Shown piece after piece: positions 9,337 through 17,405 of a stretch of 40,725 nt of DNA. The stretch covers positions 1 through 40,725 of the forward strand of contig PWWL01000365.1 of the NCBI GenBank assembly GCA_003561515.1, given 5' to 3'. The stretch comes from Balneolaceae bacterium. Its GTDB lineage: Bacteria > Bacteroidota > Rhodothermia > Balneolales > Balneolaceae. Below the pieces are notes generated by a model, which was not told where the DNA came from, ran no database searches, and saw only the letters and a list, made by a program, of their open reading frames with translations. Each line of letters begins with the position of its first letter. Position 1 is the stretch's first letter. A program made the translations under genes and the position numbers.

Positions 9337-9557
9337 TTCGCTGGCTTTTAATAGCTTTATTTATTTACCTGATTTACAAGTTAATACGGGGGCCAAGGCC
9401 CGGCCGCCAGCAAAAAGAACCGTTTCGTTTTGGCGGCTTTCAAAACAGGAACAGTGGTTACAGCGGAAACAATAATCGGCGAAAAAATCTGGATCAGATC
9501 GAAGAAGCCGAATTTGAGGATATCACCAATAAAAAGGAGAAAAAAAAGGATAGCTGA
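9333..9557 (+). CDS. Small membrane protein, DUF4834-like
   Basis: A 74-residue protein with one N-terminal transmembrane helix (WLLIALFIYLIYKLI), then an Arg/Pro/Asn-rich soluble part and a charged tail with EEAEFEDI. The layout (N-terminal helix, RPGRQQ-like basic stretch, acidic EDI near the C-terminus) resembles DUF4834 proteins of Bacteroidota; I recall that family from memory and cannot verify it here. It overlaps the kinase stop by 4 bases and the TPR start by 1 base, so it is a true operon member. Function unknown. Confidence 0.75.
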   Translation: MIRWLLIALFIYLIYKLIRGPRPGRQQKEPFRFGGFQNRNSGYSGNNNRRKNLDQIEEAEFEDITNKKEKKKDS

Positions 9558-10099
9558 TGAGTTTTGAAGAAAAGCATAAACAGGGATATGAGCTTTTGCA
9601 TGAAAAGGATCTCGACCGAAGTCTTGACACTGCTCGCGATCTGCAAAAACTAAACCCGGACGCACCTGAAGGTTACACGCTTGAGGGCGAGGTCATGCAA
9701 AAGCTAAACCAATGGGAAGCATCCATCAAATCATTCAATGAAGCCATCGATAAAGACAGCGGCAGTGGCAGACTGTACAATCTGAGGGGATATTCGCTTC
9801 TCAATTCTGATGATGCTGAAAAAGCACGTGAGGATTTTGAAAAAGCAATTGAGCTTGACGGCCTGCCCTCGGCACACCGGAATCTGGTTCTCTACAAGAT
9901 TATGAGCGGTAAGGCTCAGGAAGCTATCTCTTACCTGCTCGACAGAATCCGTGCACAGCCCCGGGATATAGAAAATTGGATACTTATGGGCGATCTGATG
10001 AAAAAAGGCGGACATGATGAAAAAGCACGTACCTACTACGAGCAGGCGCTGAAAATGGATCCGGAGAACGATTACGTGAGAGAACTGCTGGAGGGATAA
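9557..10099 (+). CDS. TPR-repeat protein
   Basis: A 180-residue soluble protein made of tetratricopeptide repeats. Recognisable units include PEGYTLEGEVMQKLNQWEAS, a repeat around SGRLYNLRGYSLLNSDDAEK, and the C-terminal KKGGHDEKARTYYEQALKMDP; the small-Gly/Ala and final-Pro positions fit the TPR consensus. Such proteins mediate protein contacts, and the partner is unknown. The start overlaps the previous stop (TGATG). It is the last gene of the folB operon; a REP-like palindrome and a shared terminator follow. Confidence 0.85.
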   Translation: MSFEEKHKQGYELLHEKDLDRSLDTARDLQKLNPDAPEGYTLEGEVMQKLNQWEASIKSFNEAIDKDSGSGRLYNLRGYSLLNSDDAEKAREDFEKAIELDGLPSAHRNLVLYKIMSGKAQEAISYLLDRIRAQPRDIENWILMGDLMKKGGHDEKARTYYEQALKMDPENDYVRELLEG

Positions 10100-10103
10100 C
10101 CTG

Positions 10104-10134
10104 GTACGACGGACAGCCTGTCCGGCAAGGAAAG
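10104..10134. repeat. REP-like palindrome (copy 1)
   Basis: CGGACA-GCC-TGTCCG forms a hairpin. The flanks (GTACG before, GCAAGGAAAG after) match the copies at 20565-20597 and 20745-20777, so this is a dispersed element. It begins 5 bases after the TPR gene stop. Confidence 0.65.
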
Positions 10135-10274
10135 TTTGTCCAAAGCCCACAACTCATATCCTTAGCCTGATTCTCACCAAAGTTCTTAACAGGTTTCTTG
10201 AAAAAATCCCGCAAAACAGCATTACGAATAATGAAGGGTGAACGCTTTGCTCAGTGCAATTCTACCTAAAACAA

Positions 10275-10307
10275 AAAAACCCCGAACCGTTACCGGCCGG
10301 GGTTTTT
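10275..10307. terminator. Bidirectional terminator between TPR gene and secG
   Basis: AAAAACCCCG pairs with CGGGGTTTTT around a short loop. It has T-runs on both strands and could end both the folB operon (+) and secG (-), whose stop lies 17 bases away. Confidence 0.85.
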
Positions 10308-10323
10308 AACAAAGTGAAAAAGA

Positions 10324-10683
10324 TTATTCGTTGTCGTCGATATCCTGTTGCTGTGGAACAGCAGGTGCAGTTTGAGATGGCACAGTAAAATCGGAAGTGT
10401 CCACATTCTGCATGCCTTGTTGCTGGATGGCACTTTGCGAACCGCCTTCGCGGTCGATGGCGAAGTTTGCAAGTACGCTAAGCGATAAAAATAATACAGC
10501 CAGAATGGTTGTTGTTTTCGACAGCAGGTCGGCAGTTCTTCGGGCACCCATTGCAGCGCCTCCTGCCATTCCGGCCGCGAGGCCTCCGGAAAGTCCTTCT
10601 CTCTGTCCCGGTTGAAGTAGTACAACAATGATCAGCAGAATGCAGATCAGTGTAATTAAGCTTATGATAATTGCGTAGAGCAT
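10324..10683 (-). CDS. secG: Preprotein translocase subunit SecG
   Basis: A small accessory subunit of the SecYEG channel in the inner membrane. The 119-residue ORF has two transmembrane helices (about 3-23 and 56-76) around the SecG signature VVLLQPGQREGLSGG and a Gly/Ala-rich cytoplasmic loop containing MGARRTADLLSKTT. The C-terminal tail is Gln/Ser/Thr-rich with an acidic end (DIDDNE), longer than in E. coli but common in Bacteroidota. It faces the TPR gene across a shared terminator and appears monocistronic. Confidence 0.92.
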   Translation of the reverse strand: MLYAIIISLITLICILLIIVVLLQPGQREGLSGGLAAGMAGGAAMGARRTADLLSKTTTILAVLFLSLSVLANFAIDREGGSQSAIQQQGMQNVDTSDFTVPSQTAPAVPQQQDIDDNE

Positions 10684-11134
10684 ATCGGAAAATCAAATAT
10701 TTTATTCTAAAGAGCCTTAAAAATATCACTATTTAAAGACTTAACAAAGCACTGAATTAAGATCAGTTTGCTACATTTTGAGATAACGACATTGTCAAGA
10801 AAAAATTGCAGCGGTACAGGCAGATTTAATATGCTGAGAGTTTGAGCTTAATCATTTTTCCCAATACCAACTCTATTTAACGCGAGTTTTCGATACAACA
10901 ATTTATATAAGAGTGTCTCCCATTCCCGAAGGTCCCACTGGAAGTCTCCCATTGAGGGGAGAACCTTTTTTAGGCGGGGAGGAGTGTTTTTGTCGTGAAT
11001 TATGAACTATTTAACTTGTACCCGAACCGGTTAAACACTCAGAAGATCATTCCCACTGGCCCCTTTCTCCCACTGGGATCCCTGTAGGAAAAGTGGGATT
11101 GTTGTGTGGCCTTCGCTGTTAAACCGAACCAACA
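10684..11134. other. Non-coding gap with repeat debris
   Basis: No convincing ORF lies on either strand between the secG start and the SRAP-like gene stop. The right half carries degraded C/G-run repeat pieces: CTCCCATTGAGGGGAG near 10950, and CCCACTGG and CCCACTGGGA-type motifs near 11051-11100 with a matching AAGTGGGA. These resemble the family seen at 38311 and 1035. The left half should hold the secG promoter, which I cannot pinpoint. Confidence 0.5.
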
Positions 11135-11749
11135 CTATTTAGGGATCGGCTGGATTAGTTTGGGGTCATTGTATTTAGGGTCATTTACTTTTTTGCTTAC
11201 ACGCATTACCGAAAGATCCGTAAGAAGAACTCTATTAACAGAAGATGTTAACAGTTCTATATTCCTTGCGCCATCGTCAATCCATCGAAGAGCCGTATCA
11301 CGATCCAAAATAAGAGGCATTTTTTCTGACATGGGCTGCACTAGTACATTGGCGTCGCTGATGATGAATTTGATAAAGCGCTGATCATCTTCAAATATTA
11401 ATCCGGGAGTTACCATCAGTGGGCCATTAAGCATTCTGACAAAAAAAGGATGATCCTTTTCACGATTATCTTTCCATACATAAAAACCACTCAAGGGTAT
11501 TGCGCATGGGATAGCTCCCTTTGTTAGCAGCTCACTGCTCGTTTCTAGATCTGCAGTGGAATCACCATTTTTTGAGCCCCATCTGATTCTTGTAATACCA
11601 ATCTCATTGTTTTCTTTGCTTACCACAGGAATGTGATAGCCGGTAGTGATATTGTAATGAGGCTCAAATAACTGCTCACTTTCTGCAGTGATGCCAAAAA
11701 AGGTTTCTACTTCCTGTTTAGTTGCAAAAAATGCGATACGTGCAAGCAT
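11135..11749 (-). CDS. SRAP (YedK/HMCES)-fold protein lacking the catalytic residues
   Basis: The 204-residue protein aligns along its length with the SOS-response-associated peptidase family, which crosslinks abasic sites in single-stranded DNA through Cys2. Matching landmarks are the N-terminus MLARIAFFAT (family MCGRF), YNITTG (family YNVAPG), IRWG, IPLSGFYVWKD (family GFYEWK), MPLIL before TALRWI, and the C-terminal KLIQPI. Yet Cys2 is Leu, the family Asn and Arg (NARxET) are Thr and Asp (TADLET), the Glu of FYEW is Val, and the His of HDRMP is Ser (SEKMP). The frame is intact and the start is unambiguous. I infer a non-catalytic paralogue, perhaps retaining DNA binding; it is not a simple pseudogene. 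Confidence 0.8.
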   Translation of the reverse strand: MLARIAFFATKQEVETFFGITAESEQLFEPHYNITTGYHIPVVSKENNEIGITRIRWGSKNGDSTADLETSSELLTKGAIPCAIPLSGFYVWKDNREKDHPFFVRMLNGPLMVTPGLIFEDDQRFIKFIISDANVLVQPMSEKMPLILDRDTALRWIDDGARNIELLTSSVNRVLLTDLSVMRVSKKVNDPKYNDPKLIQPIPK

Positions 11750-11829
11750 AACTTTTTTTGATTAATGTATTGAATGATAGTAAGATAATCCTACTTTAGT
11801 AAATAGTTTTTAAGACGAGGCGTTCGCTG

Positions 11830-12693
11830 ATGAGAAAGATCTTTTATAACCGATACGAGAACAGACTTCGGATGTTTTGGCGTGTGCTCATTGTCACAAC
11901 CATTCTGATGGCGGCAATTATTGCATTCTCTGGACTAACTAGTACAGGATACGGATTCACGATTCCGCTGGCCATTACGATGATGTTAATTCTTTGGTTT
12001 GCATCAAAGAAAGTAGATAAAAGGCCTTTTTCAGAATATGGGTTCGAACTCAAGGCAATCTGGTTTCGTGATTTTGCAGCCGGCTTTTTGATGGCTGCGC
12101 TGGCAATGGCTTCCATTGTTCTGATAAGTGTTGGCATGGATTGGATGGTGATTGACGGCTTCAATGCTACAGCGCGGTCAGGCTCATTCCTGATCGGAAT
12201 TAGCTACATTTTACTTGTAATGATTGCTGTAAGTATATGGGAGGAAGCTTATTTTAGAAGTTATCTTATCAGTAATTTCACTGAAGGGTTTCATGGAAAA
12301 TGGATGAGCAAAGGCGGTGCCATTCTGCTTGCCGTGGTTGTTTCTTCAATCATATTCGGAATGCTTCATTACGGCAATCCAAATGCCAGCTGGGTTTCAA
12401 CGCTGAATATATCCATTGCTGGATTGGTGTTCGCATATCCTTATATTGTGACGAAAAGTATTGCCATACCCGTTGGGATGCATCTCTCCTGGAACTATTT
12501 TCAGGGTGCAATTTTCGGATTGCCTGTAAGCGGCAATCAGTTTGATCAAATGCTTATGGTCGTTGATGTTACGGGTCCGGAGGTATTCACTGGAGGCAGT
12601 TTTGGGCCAGAGGCTGGAGCAGCCGGCCTGCTTGGGCTGATGATACTGGTGACTCTCAACGAGGTATACATCACCCGCTTTTATATGAAGTGA
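11830..12693 (+). CDS. CPBP family intramembrane metalloprotease
   Basis: A 287-residue, multi-pass (about eight helices) inner-membrane protein with the CAAX-protease/bacteriocin-processing (CPBP, ABI) motifs: WEEAYFRSYL (EExxxR, about 140-149), FGMLHYGNPNA (FxxxH) and MHLSWNYFQG (HxxxN/B). These supply the glutamates and histidines of the predicted active site. Substrates of most family members are unknown. It starts 80 bases from the divergent SRAP-like gene. The next gene, the motif-less helicase, follows after about 100 bases that include the hairpin AATGTGG/CCACATT (12731-12755). Confidence 0.88.
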   Translation: MRKIFYNRYENRLRMFWRVLIVTTILMAAIIAFSGLTSTGYGFTIPLAITMMLILWFASKKVDKRPFSEYGFELKAIWFRDFAAGFLMAALAMASIVLISVGMDWMVIDGFNATARSGSFLIGISYILLVMIAVSIWEEAYFRSYLISNFTEGFHGKWMSKGGAILLAVVVSSIIFGMLHYGNPNASWVSTLNISIAGLVFAYPYIVTKSIAIPVGMHLSWNYFQGAIFGLPVSGNQFDQMLMVVDVTGPEVFTGGSFGPEAGAAGLLGLMILVTLNEVYITRFYMK

Positions 12694-12795
12694 AAGCCTA
12701 CTTTCGTTATTTAAGAGGCTTGTTGAATTGAATGTGGTTTTTTTATAGCCACATTACTTGTTAATTGAAATTTTGAAAAACATTGAGGTTACACA

Positions 12796-14211
12796 TTGTC
12801 GTTTAATCAATTTCGACTACGTTCCGATATTTTGAAAGGGTTGCAGGATGTAAAAATTGACAGTCCCTCCCAGTTGCAGAAAAAAATTTATAAAGCCGTT
12901 CAAAAAGGATCTGATCTTGTAATAAATACCACGGTTGAAGAAAAGCCGGAAGTCGGTTATTTGATATCCCTGCTCAATCAGATTGCAAAATCTGAAAGGA
13001 GGCAGGGAACCAGGGCTATTATTCTTACCGGCGACAAACAGCGCGCAAAGCAAATTGATGAATGGATTTGGGCGATAGGCTACCATGCTTCCATCGAAAG
13101 CGCATGCATTACGGAAGATGGAAATCCTGAAGACCAGATAAAGGCTCTTGCCGCTGGCCCTGTTGTTATTGTTGCTACTCCGGCACGTTTGGCCGAGCTT
13201 CTTGAAAAATCAAAAATGGTTTTTAGAGAGGTAGAGCAGATGATTGTTGACCAGGGCGAAACTGTACAGGAATGGGGCTCGGTTGAAACAGTTTCGAAGA
13301 GAGTAATTGGCAAATGCCAAAAGATCATCACAGCTTCCAAAGACAGTAAAGAACTACGCGATGCTGAAAAAAATCTGCTTACAGAACCGGAACTTGTTAC
13401 ACTGGCGAAAAAGAAAGATGCTGCCAAAATAAACGGGAAATCATCGGCGGATGATACGCCCGTAATTGCCCGCGATTTGACCCAATACTATATCAAAGTT
13501 CCGCCAAGGTCGAAGATTACAACGCTAATGGCTCATCTCCAAAACCATGAGGCAGATACGGTGGTAATCTTTACAGCATCACGAAGAACTGCCGACAGAC
13601 TTTATAAAGTCTTCAGAAAAGCAAACAAGCGTGCTGTAAGTGTTCACAGCCAACTTAAAAAAGAGACATTCAATGAACGGTTCGACCGGTTCAAAACAGG
13701 AAATGTTCAACATTTCATTGTCGGTGATTTTTCAGCTGCAGATATACCTCTAGAGCACGCTACGCAAGTAATCAATTACGATGTTCCGGAAAGCGTAGAG
13801 GAGTACAAGCTTCGCGCTGAGTTGGTTGGTGATGGCAAGGCTACGAAGATTGTTTCGCTGGTTTCTAAACAAGACCGGGACGATATTAATACCATTTGTT
13901 CTGAACTTGGATATGCACCTGAAGAGGTGCCTTTACCGAAATCGGTGAAAGAGAAAAAGGAAGCGGGTGAACAAAAGCCAAATGGAAAGCAGAAATCCAG
14001 GGCAAAAAAACCAGGGGCTAAAGAACGTGGAAAAGGCAGAAGTAAGCAAAAGGGCAAGAAGCGCGGCCGTCCTAAATCATCAGCCAAAACAAAACCCAAT
14101 ATCGAAGGTTTACCAAGGCCTACATTCGACCAACTTGAAGGCGGCCGGGCCGGTAAGAAAAAAGAAGAAAAAAAGGGTCTGGTTGGCTTTATCAAAGGGC
14201 TGTTCTCCTGA
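12796..14211 (+). CDS. DEAD-box helicase-like protein without ATPase motifs, basic tail
   Basis: The 471-residue ORF begins at TTG 12796, with GAGG about 7 bases upstream; no nearby ATG exists. It keeps the DEAD-box two-domain layout: a Q-motif-like SPSQLQKKI (24-32), TPAR (128-131, motif Ib), a C-terminal RecA-like domain with VVIFTASRRTADRLY (256-270) and QVINYDVPE (324-332). But motif I reads NTTVEEKP instead of a GKT loop, DEAD reads DQGE (152-155), SAT reads TAS, and HRIGRxGR reads YKLRAELVGDG (337-347). A Lys/Arg/Gly-rich tail (about 383-455) should bind nucleic acid. I infer an ATPase-dead RNA-binding homologue. The frame is intact over the full length, which argues against decay. Confidence 0.8.
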   Translation: MSFNQFRLRSDILKGLQDVKIDSPSQLQKKIYKAVQKGSDLVINTTVEEKPEVGYLISLLNQIAKSERRQGTRAIILTGDKQRAKQIDEWIWAIGYHASIESACITEDGNPEDQIKALAAGPVVIVATPARLAELLEKSKMVFREVEQMIVDQGETVQEWGSVETVSKRVIGKCQKIITASKDSKELRDAEKNLLTEPELVTLAKKKDAAKINGKSSADDTPVIARDLTQYYIKVPPRSKITTLMAHLQNHEADTVVIFTASRRTADRLYKVFRKANKRAVSVHSQLKKETFNERFDRFKTGNVQHFIVGDFSAADIPLEHATQVINYDVPESVEEYKLRAELVGDGKATKIVSLVSKQDRDDINTICSELGYAPEEVPLPKSVKEKKEAGEQKPNGKQKSRAKKPGAKERGKGRSKQKGKKRGRPKSSAKTKPNIEGLPRPTFDQLEGGRAGKKKEEKKGLVGFIKGLFS

Positions 14212-14247
14212 TTATTGAAGAAATCCGAACATAAACTGTTTGAGCTT

Positions 14248-15747
14248 TTACCTTTGGATTTCGCGCATTTGTCTAAACGATGTTTCTGAATCGGCAGGTG
14301 GAGTTGTGTATAGGCTTACGAGCCAGGTTGCAAGCCACGCAGCAATGAAACCAGGAATCAGTTCGTACATCAGATTGCTAAGATAGGGTGTGTAGTACCA
14401 CAGTATGGTAACCAGGGTGCCTGTAATTAATCCGGCGAAGATACCGGCGCGGGTTGTACGCTTCCAGTAGAGGGCAAGTATGGATGTTGGTCCGATAGAC
14501 GCCCCAAGTCCGGCCCAGGCAAAAAGTACAAGCCAGAATACCAGCTCTTCAGCCACAAAACCAAAAAGAAGCGATATTACCACGAGCAGGAAAACGACGC
14601 TGCGGCTTAAGAACACCAGCTTTTTTTGAGATATTTGCTCATCCTTTTTTATGATCTTTTCGTAGACGTCGCGCACCACACTCGACGCAGCCACGAGTAG
14701 CTGTGAGTCGGCGGTAGACATAATTGCGGCAAAGATGGAAGCAAGCACAATTCCAAAAAGGACCGGATGCAAATATTGCTGAGCCAGCATAGGGAAGAGA
14801 TTCTCGGTATCGGCTGCAGGCAGCATCCCGGCTTCAGGAAATACGGCTCTGCCAGCCAGTCCAATAAACACGGCGCCCCATGCCATCAGTACATTCCAAA
14901 CGGTTCCAACAACGGCAGCATATCTCAGCTGCATGGGGTCATCTATCGACATATACCGGGAGAGTATATGTGGATTTCCGGGCGAACCTAAACCAATTCC
15001 CACAAAACCGATTGCAGCACCCACGGATATGGCAAACGGGTCAACATACATCATATCCATCAAAGCAAGCTGTTGCAGCAGGCTTGTGAGGCCTCCAAGT
15101 TCAATGATGGCAATGACGGGAAGAAGTACAAGAGCCAGAATCATGAAAATAGCCTGTAGCATATCACTGAGACTTACGGCGAGAAAGCCGCCAACAATTG
15201 TATATGCAACTACGATGATTGCAGTAACCAAAATGCCCGTGTTCATCTCCATCCCGAAACCGGATGCAAAGGCTTTTCCACCTGCAACAAACTGTGCAGA
15301 TATGTAGCCAATCATAAAAATCAGGAAAATCGTAACAATTGCAATTCTTAACCGGCCGTCTTTATCCCCAAATCGTTCGGCAAAGAAGTCGGGTATTGTG
15401 ATACAGTTTCTGTTTTCAGTAAAATTTCGCAACTTGCGGGCATAATAGAGGAATAAAAAAACCTCAACAACAATATAGCCGAGCACAGCCCATACCGCTG
15501 ACGGCCCCTGGGCATAAGCCATACCGGTAACGCCGAGTAGCAGCCATGCGCTGCGGCCAGAGACAACGGCAGAGAGCGCAACTACAAAACGATTCATCTT
15601 TCTCCCGCCAATAAAGTACTCACTGATTCCCTGTGAGGAGAATCTGGATGCATAAATCCCGATACCAATCACCATAACGAGGTAGGCAACAAAGGCACCA
15701 ATAGACCACGGATCGTTAGCCACCGATATAATATCCGTATCATCCAT
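14248..15747 (-). CDS. putP: Sodium/solute symporter, PutP (proline) subgroup
   Basis: A 499-residue, about 13-helix inner-membrane carrier of the SSS family. It aligns with E. coli PutP: EYFIGGRKM, FVVALSAVVSGRSAWLLLG, ITIPDFFAERFGD, GGFLAVSLSDMLQA, GSPGNPHILSRYMS, AIMSTADSQLLVAASSVVRD and AWAGLGASIGPT. Proline is the likeliest substrate by similarity, which would fit an amino-acid-using or halotolerant cell, but substrate is an inference. In the position of PutP Asp55 (SDMSGW), a Na+-site residue, this protein has Gly followed by Arg (SGRSAW). The start codon lies inside the end of a 31-aa membrane ORF (15740-15835), suggesting translational coupling. Confidence 0.88.
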   Translation of the reverse strand: MDDTDIISVANDPWSIGAFVAYLVMVIGIGIYASRFSSQGISEYFIGGRKMNRFVVALSAVVSGRSAWLLLGVTGMAYAQGPSAVWAVLGYIVVEVFLFLYYARKLRNFTENRNCITIPDFFAERFGDKDGRLRIAIVTIFLIFMIGYISAQFVAGGKAFASGFGMEMNTGILVTAIIVVAYTIVGGFLAVSLSDMLQAIFMILALVLLPVIAIIELGGLTSLLQQLALMDMMYVDPFAISVGAAIGFVGIGLGSPGNPHILSRYMSIDDPMQLRYAAVVGTVWNVLMAWGAVFIGLAGRAVFPEAGMLPAADTENLFPMLAQQYLHPVLFGIVLASIFAAIMSTADSQLLVAASSVVRDVYEKIIKKDEQISQKKLVFLSRSVVFLLVVISLLFGFVAEELVFWLVLFAWAGLGASIGPTSILALYWKRTTRAGIFAGLITGTLVTILWYYTPYLSNLMYELIPGFIAAWLATWLVSLYTTPPADSETSFRQMREIQR

Positions 15748-15835
15748 CGTTTTCTGAATCTTTTTTAGCCAGCCAGATAGCTAACAAAATAATGGAGACG
15801 GGAAGGACGAACATTACCAGGTAAAAGAAAAACAT
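15740..15835 (-). CDS. 31-aa single-helix membrane micro-protein coupled to the symporter
   Basis: Not in the ORF track. ATG at 15835 (reverse strand) opens 31 codons encoding MFFFYLVMFVLPVSIILL then AIWLAKKDSENDG, ending in TGA at 15740-15742. It is one transmembrane helix followed by a short charged tail. Its last codons overlap the symporter ATG (15747) in another frame by 8 bases, so translation of the two is probably coupled. Small accessory subunits encoded next to sodium symporters are known (for example MetS with the NSS carrier MetP). By analogy this may stabilise or assist the PutP-like carrier; that role is inferred. Confidence 0.7.
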   Translation of the reverse strand: MFFFYLVMFVLPVSIILLAIWLAKKDSENDG

Positions 15836-15970
15836 CAGCCGTCTTTTCAGTTATAAAGTGAGGTAAAGAGAATTAAATAGATATCTGTCTATGTAACAAA
15901 ATAAGAGCTCAGCCGTAGCAGTATGTATTGATGTTTTGGTTAATGAAATGACACTATCAAAGAGATAGAT

Positions 15971-16003
15971 ACCCGATATCCTGAAACGATATCGGGTTTT
16001 TTT
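15971..16003 (+). terminator. Rho-independent terminator reading on the + strand, no + gene upstream
   Basis: ACCCGATATC pairs perfectly with GATATCGGGT around CTGAAAC, followed by seven T residues on the + strand that run into the gdhA stop codon. On the reverse strand the hairpin starts within a few bases of the gdhA stop but has no T-run after it (ATCTATCTC). So it is either the gdhA 3' hairpin or the end of a short + strand transcript from 15840-15970. Confidence 0.7.
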
Positions 16004-17405
16004 ATGGAAAGATTCCCATGCCTTCATACATTGAGCCAACCTTATTGATAGCGCTTATAAAGGCAGCGGTTCTCAGGTCTACTCCATGGTGCTTGCGCAG
16101 GTTATTTATTTCGTTGTAGGCATTAACCATGGTTTCTTCAAGTCCAGAATCCACCAGTTCCCTTTCACCCCCACCCTGAGCGAGAAATTCAAGCTCTTTG
16201 TCGGTAAACTTTCTGTCGGAGATGGTTTCAATTACGGATAAGATTTTTTTATAGCTGTTTTCCTCAAACCTCTTGCCCATTCTTCCAAACCTCACATGTT
16301 GAATGTTTTTGAGCCATTCAAAATAAGATACGGTTACACCGCCTGCGTTCAGGTAGTTGTCTGGAATGATAAGCGCTCCGCGTTCCTTAATGATTTCGTG
16401 AGCAGCAGAAGTGGTTGGCCCGTTGGCGGCCTCACCGATTATTTTTGCCTTAATGCGCTTGGCATTTTCTTCATTTATCTGGTTTTCGAGCGCGGCGGGA
16501 ATAAGAATATCACACTTCGTTTCAAGTACGGACTTGTTGGTTTTCAGTGTTTTGGTTCCCTTGAAACCCTTGATGCTGCCCGTCTCTTTTTTATACGCCA
16601 TAAGTTCTTCGAGGTCAATGCCTTTATCACTGTGGATCGAGCAATCCCATTCCGCAACACCGGTCAATATGGATCCTGCTTCAGTCAGGTATTTGGCAGA
16701 GTGATAACCGACGTTACCAAGACCTTGTACCACAAGTGTTTTACCATCGAGCCCGGTTGTGAGTCCAAGCTCCTCCATGTCTTCTTTATTACTGCAGGCT
16801 TCTTTGATGCCGAAGTAGACACCCCGGCCGGTTGCCTCTGTACGCCCCCTGATGCCTCCCTGGCCAAGAGGCTTGCCGGTTACACAGCCTTCCGCATCTA
16901 TATCGTTTGTAAGCTGCCGATAGGTGTCAAAAATCCATCCCATTTCACGAGCACTTGAACCGTAGTCGGGCGCCGGTACATCATTGCCCGGACCAATGAA
17001 GTTCTTTTTATAAAGTTCGTATGTGTATCTGCGAGTTACCCTTTCAAGTTCGGTAACCGAAAAATTCTTTGGATCTATCTTGATCCCCCCTTTCGCACCT
17101 CCAAACGGTACATCCACTACTGCACATTTGTACGTCATCAAAGCGGCAAGCGCCATCGTTTCATCTTCACTAACCATGGTGCTGTAGCGGATCCCTCCTT
17201 TGGTGGGCATTTTATGATGACTGTGTTCTACCCTGTATCCGTCAATCACAATTACGGAACCGTCATCACGCTCAATTGGAAATTGAATATGAAGCACATC
17301 ATTACAGGCCTTCATTTGTTCCAGAAATCCTTTATCGAGCTTGGTGTAGGCAGCGGCTTTATCGAATGCCTTGTTAACCTGTTCAAAAAACTTATACTCT
17401 TTCAT
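16002..17405 (-). CDS. gdhA: Glutamate dehydrogenase (Glu/Leu/Phe/Val dehydrogenase family)
   Basis: A cytosolic enzyme that interconverts glutamate and 2-oxoglutarate plus ammonia. The 467-residue protein has the substrate-binding stretch MPTKGGIRYSTMVS and the catalytic-lysine signature VDVPFGGAKGGIKIDP. It also has GPGNDVPAPDYGSSAREM, a glycine-rich Rossmann turn VVQGLGNVGYHSAKYL in the C-terminal nucleotide domain, and ANGPTTSAAHEII followed by IPDNYLNAGGVTVSYFEW. NAD versus NADP use cannot be settled by eye. It probably handles glutamate made by the hut genes further along. The ATG at 17405 is the natural start. Confidence 0.94.
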   Translation of the reverse strand: MKEYKFFEQVNKAFDKAAAYTKLDKGFLEQMKACNDVLHIQFPIERDDGSVIVIDGYRVEHSHHKMPTKGGIRYSTMVSEDETMALAALMTYKCAVVDVPFGGAKGGIKIDPKNFSVTELERVTRRYTYELYKKNFIGPGNDVPAPDYGSSAREMGWIFDTYRQLTNDIDAEGCVTGKPLGQGGIRGRTEATGRGVYFGIKEACSNKEDMEELGLTTGLDGKTLVVQGLGNVGYHSAKYLTEAGSILTGVAEWDCSIHSDKGIDLEELMAYKKETGSIKGFKGTKTLKTNKSVLETKCDILIPAALENQINEENAKRIKAKIIGEAANGPTTSAAHEIIKERGALIIPDNYLNAGGVTVSYFEWLKNIQHVRFGRMGKRFEENSYKKILSVIETISDRKFTDKELEFLAQGGGERELVDSGLEETMVNAYNEINNLRKHHGVDLRTAAFISAINKVGSMYEGMGIFP

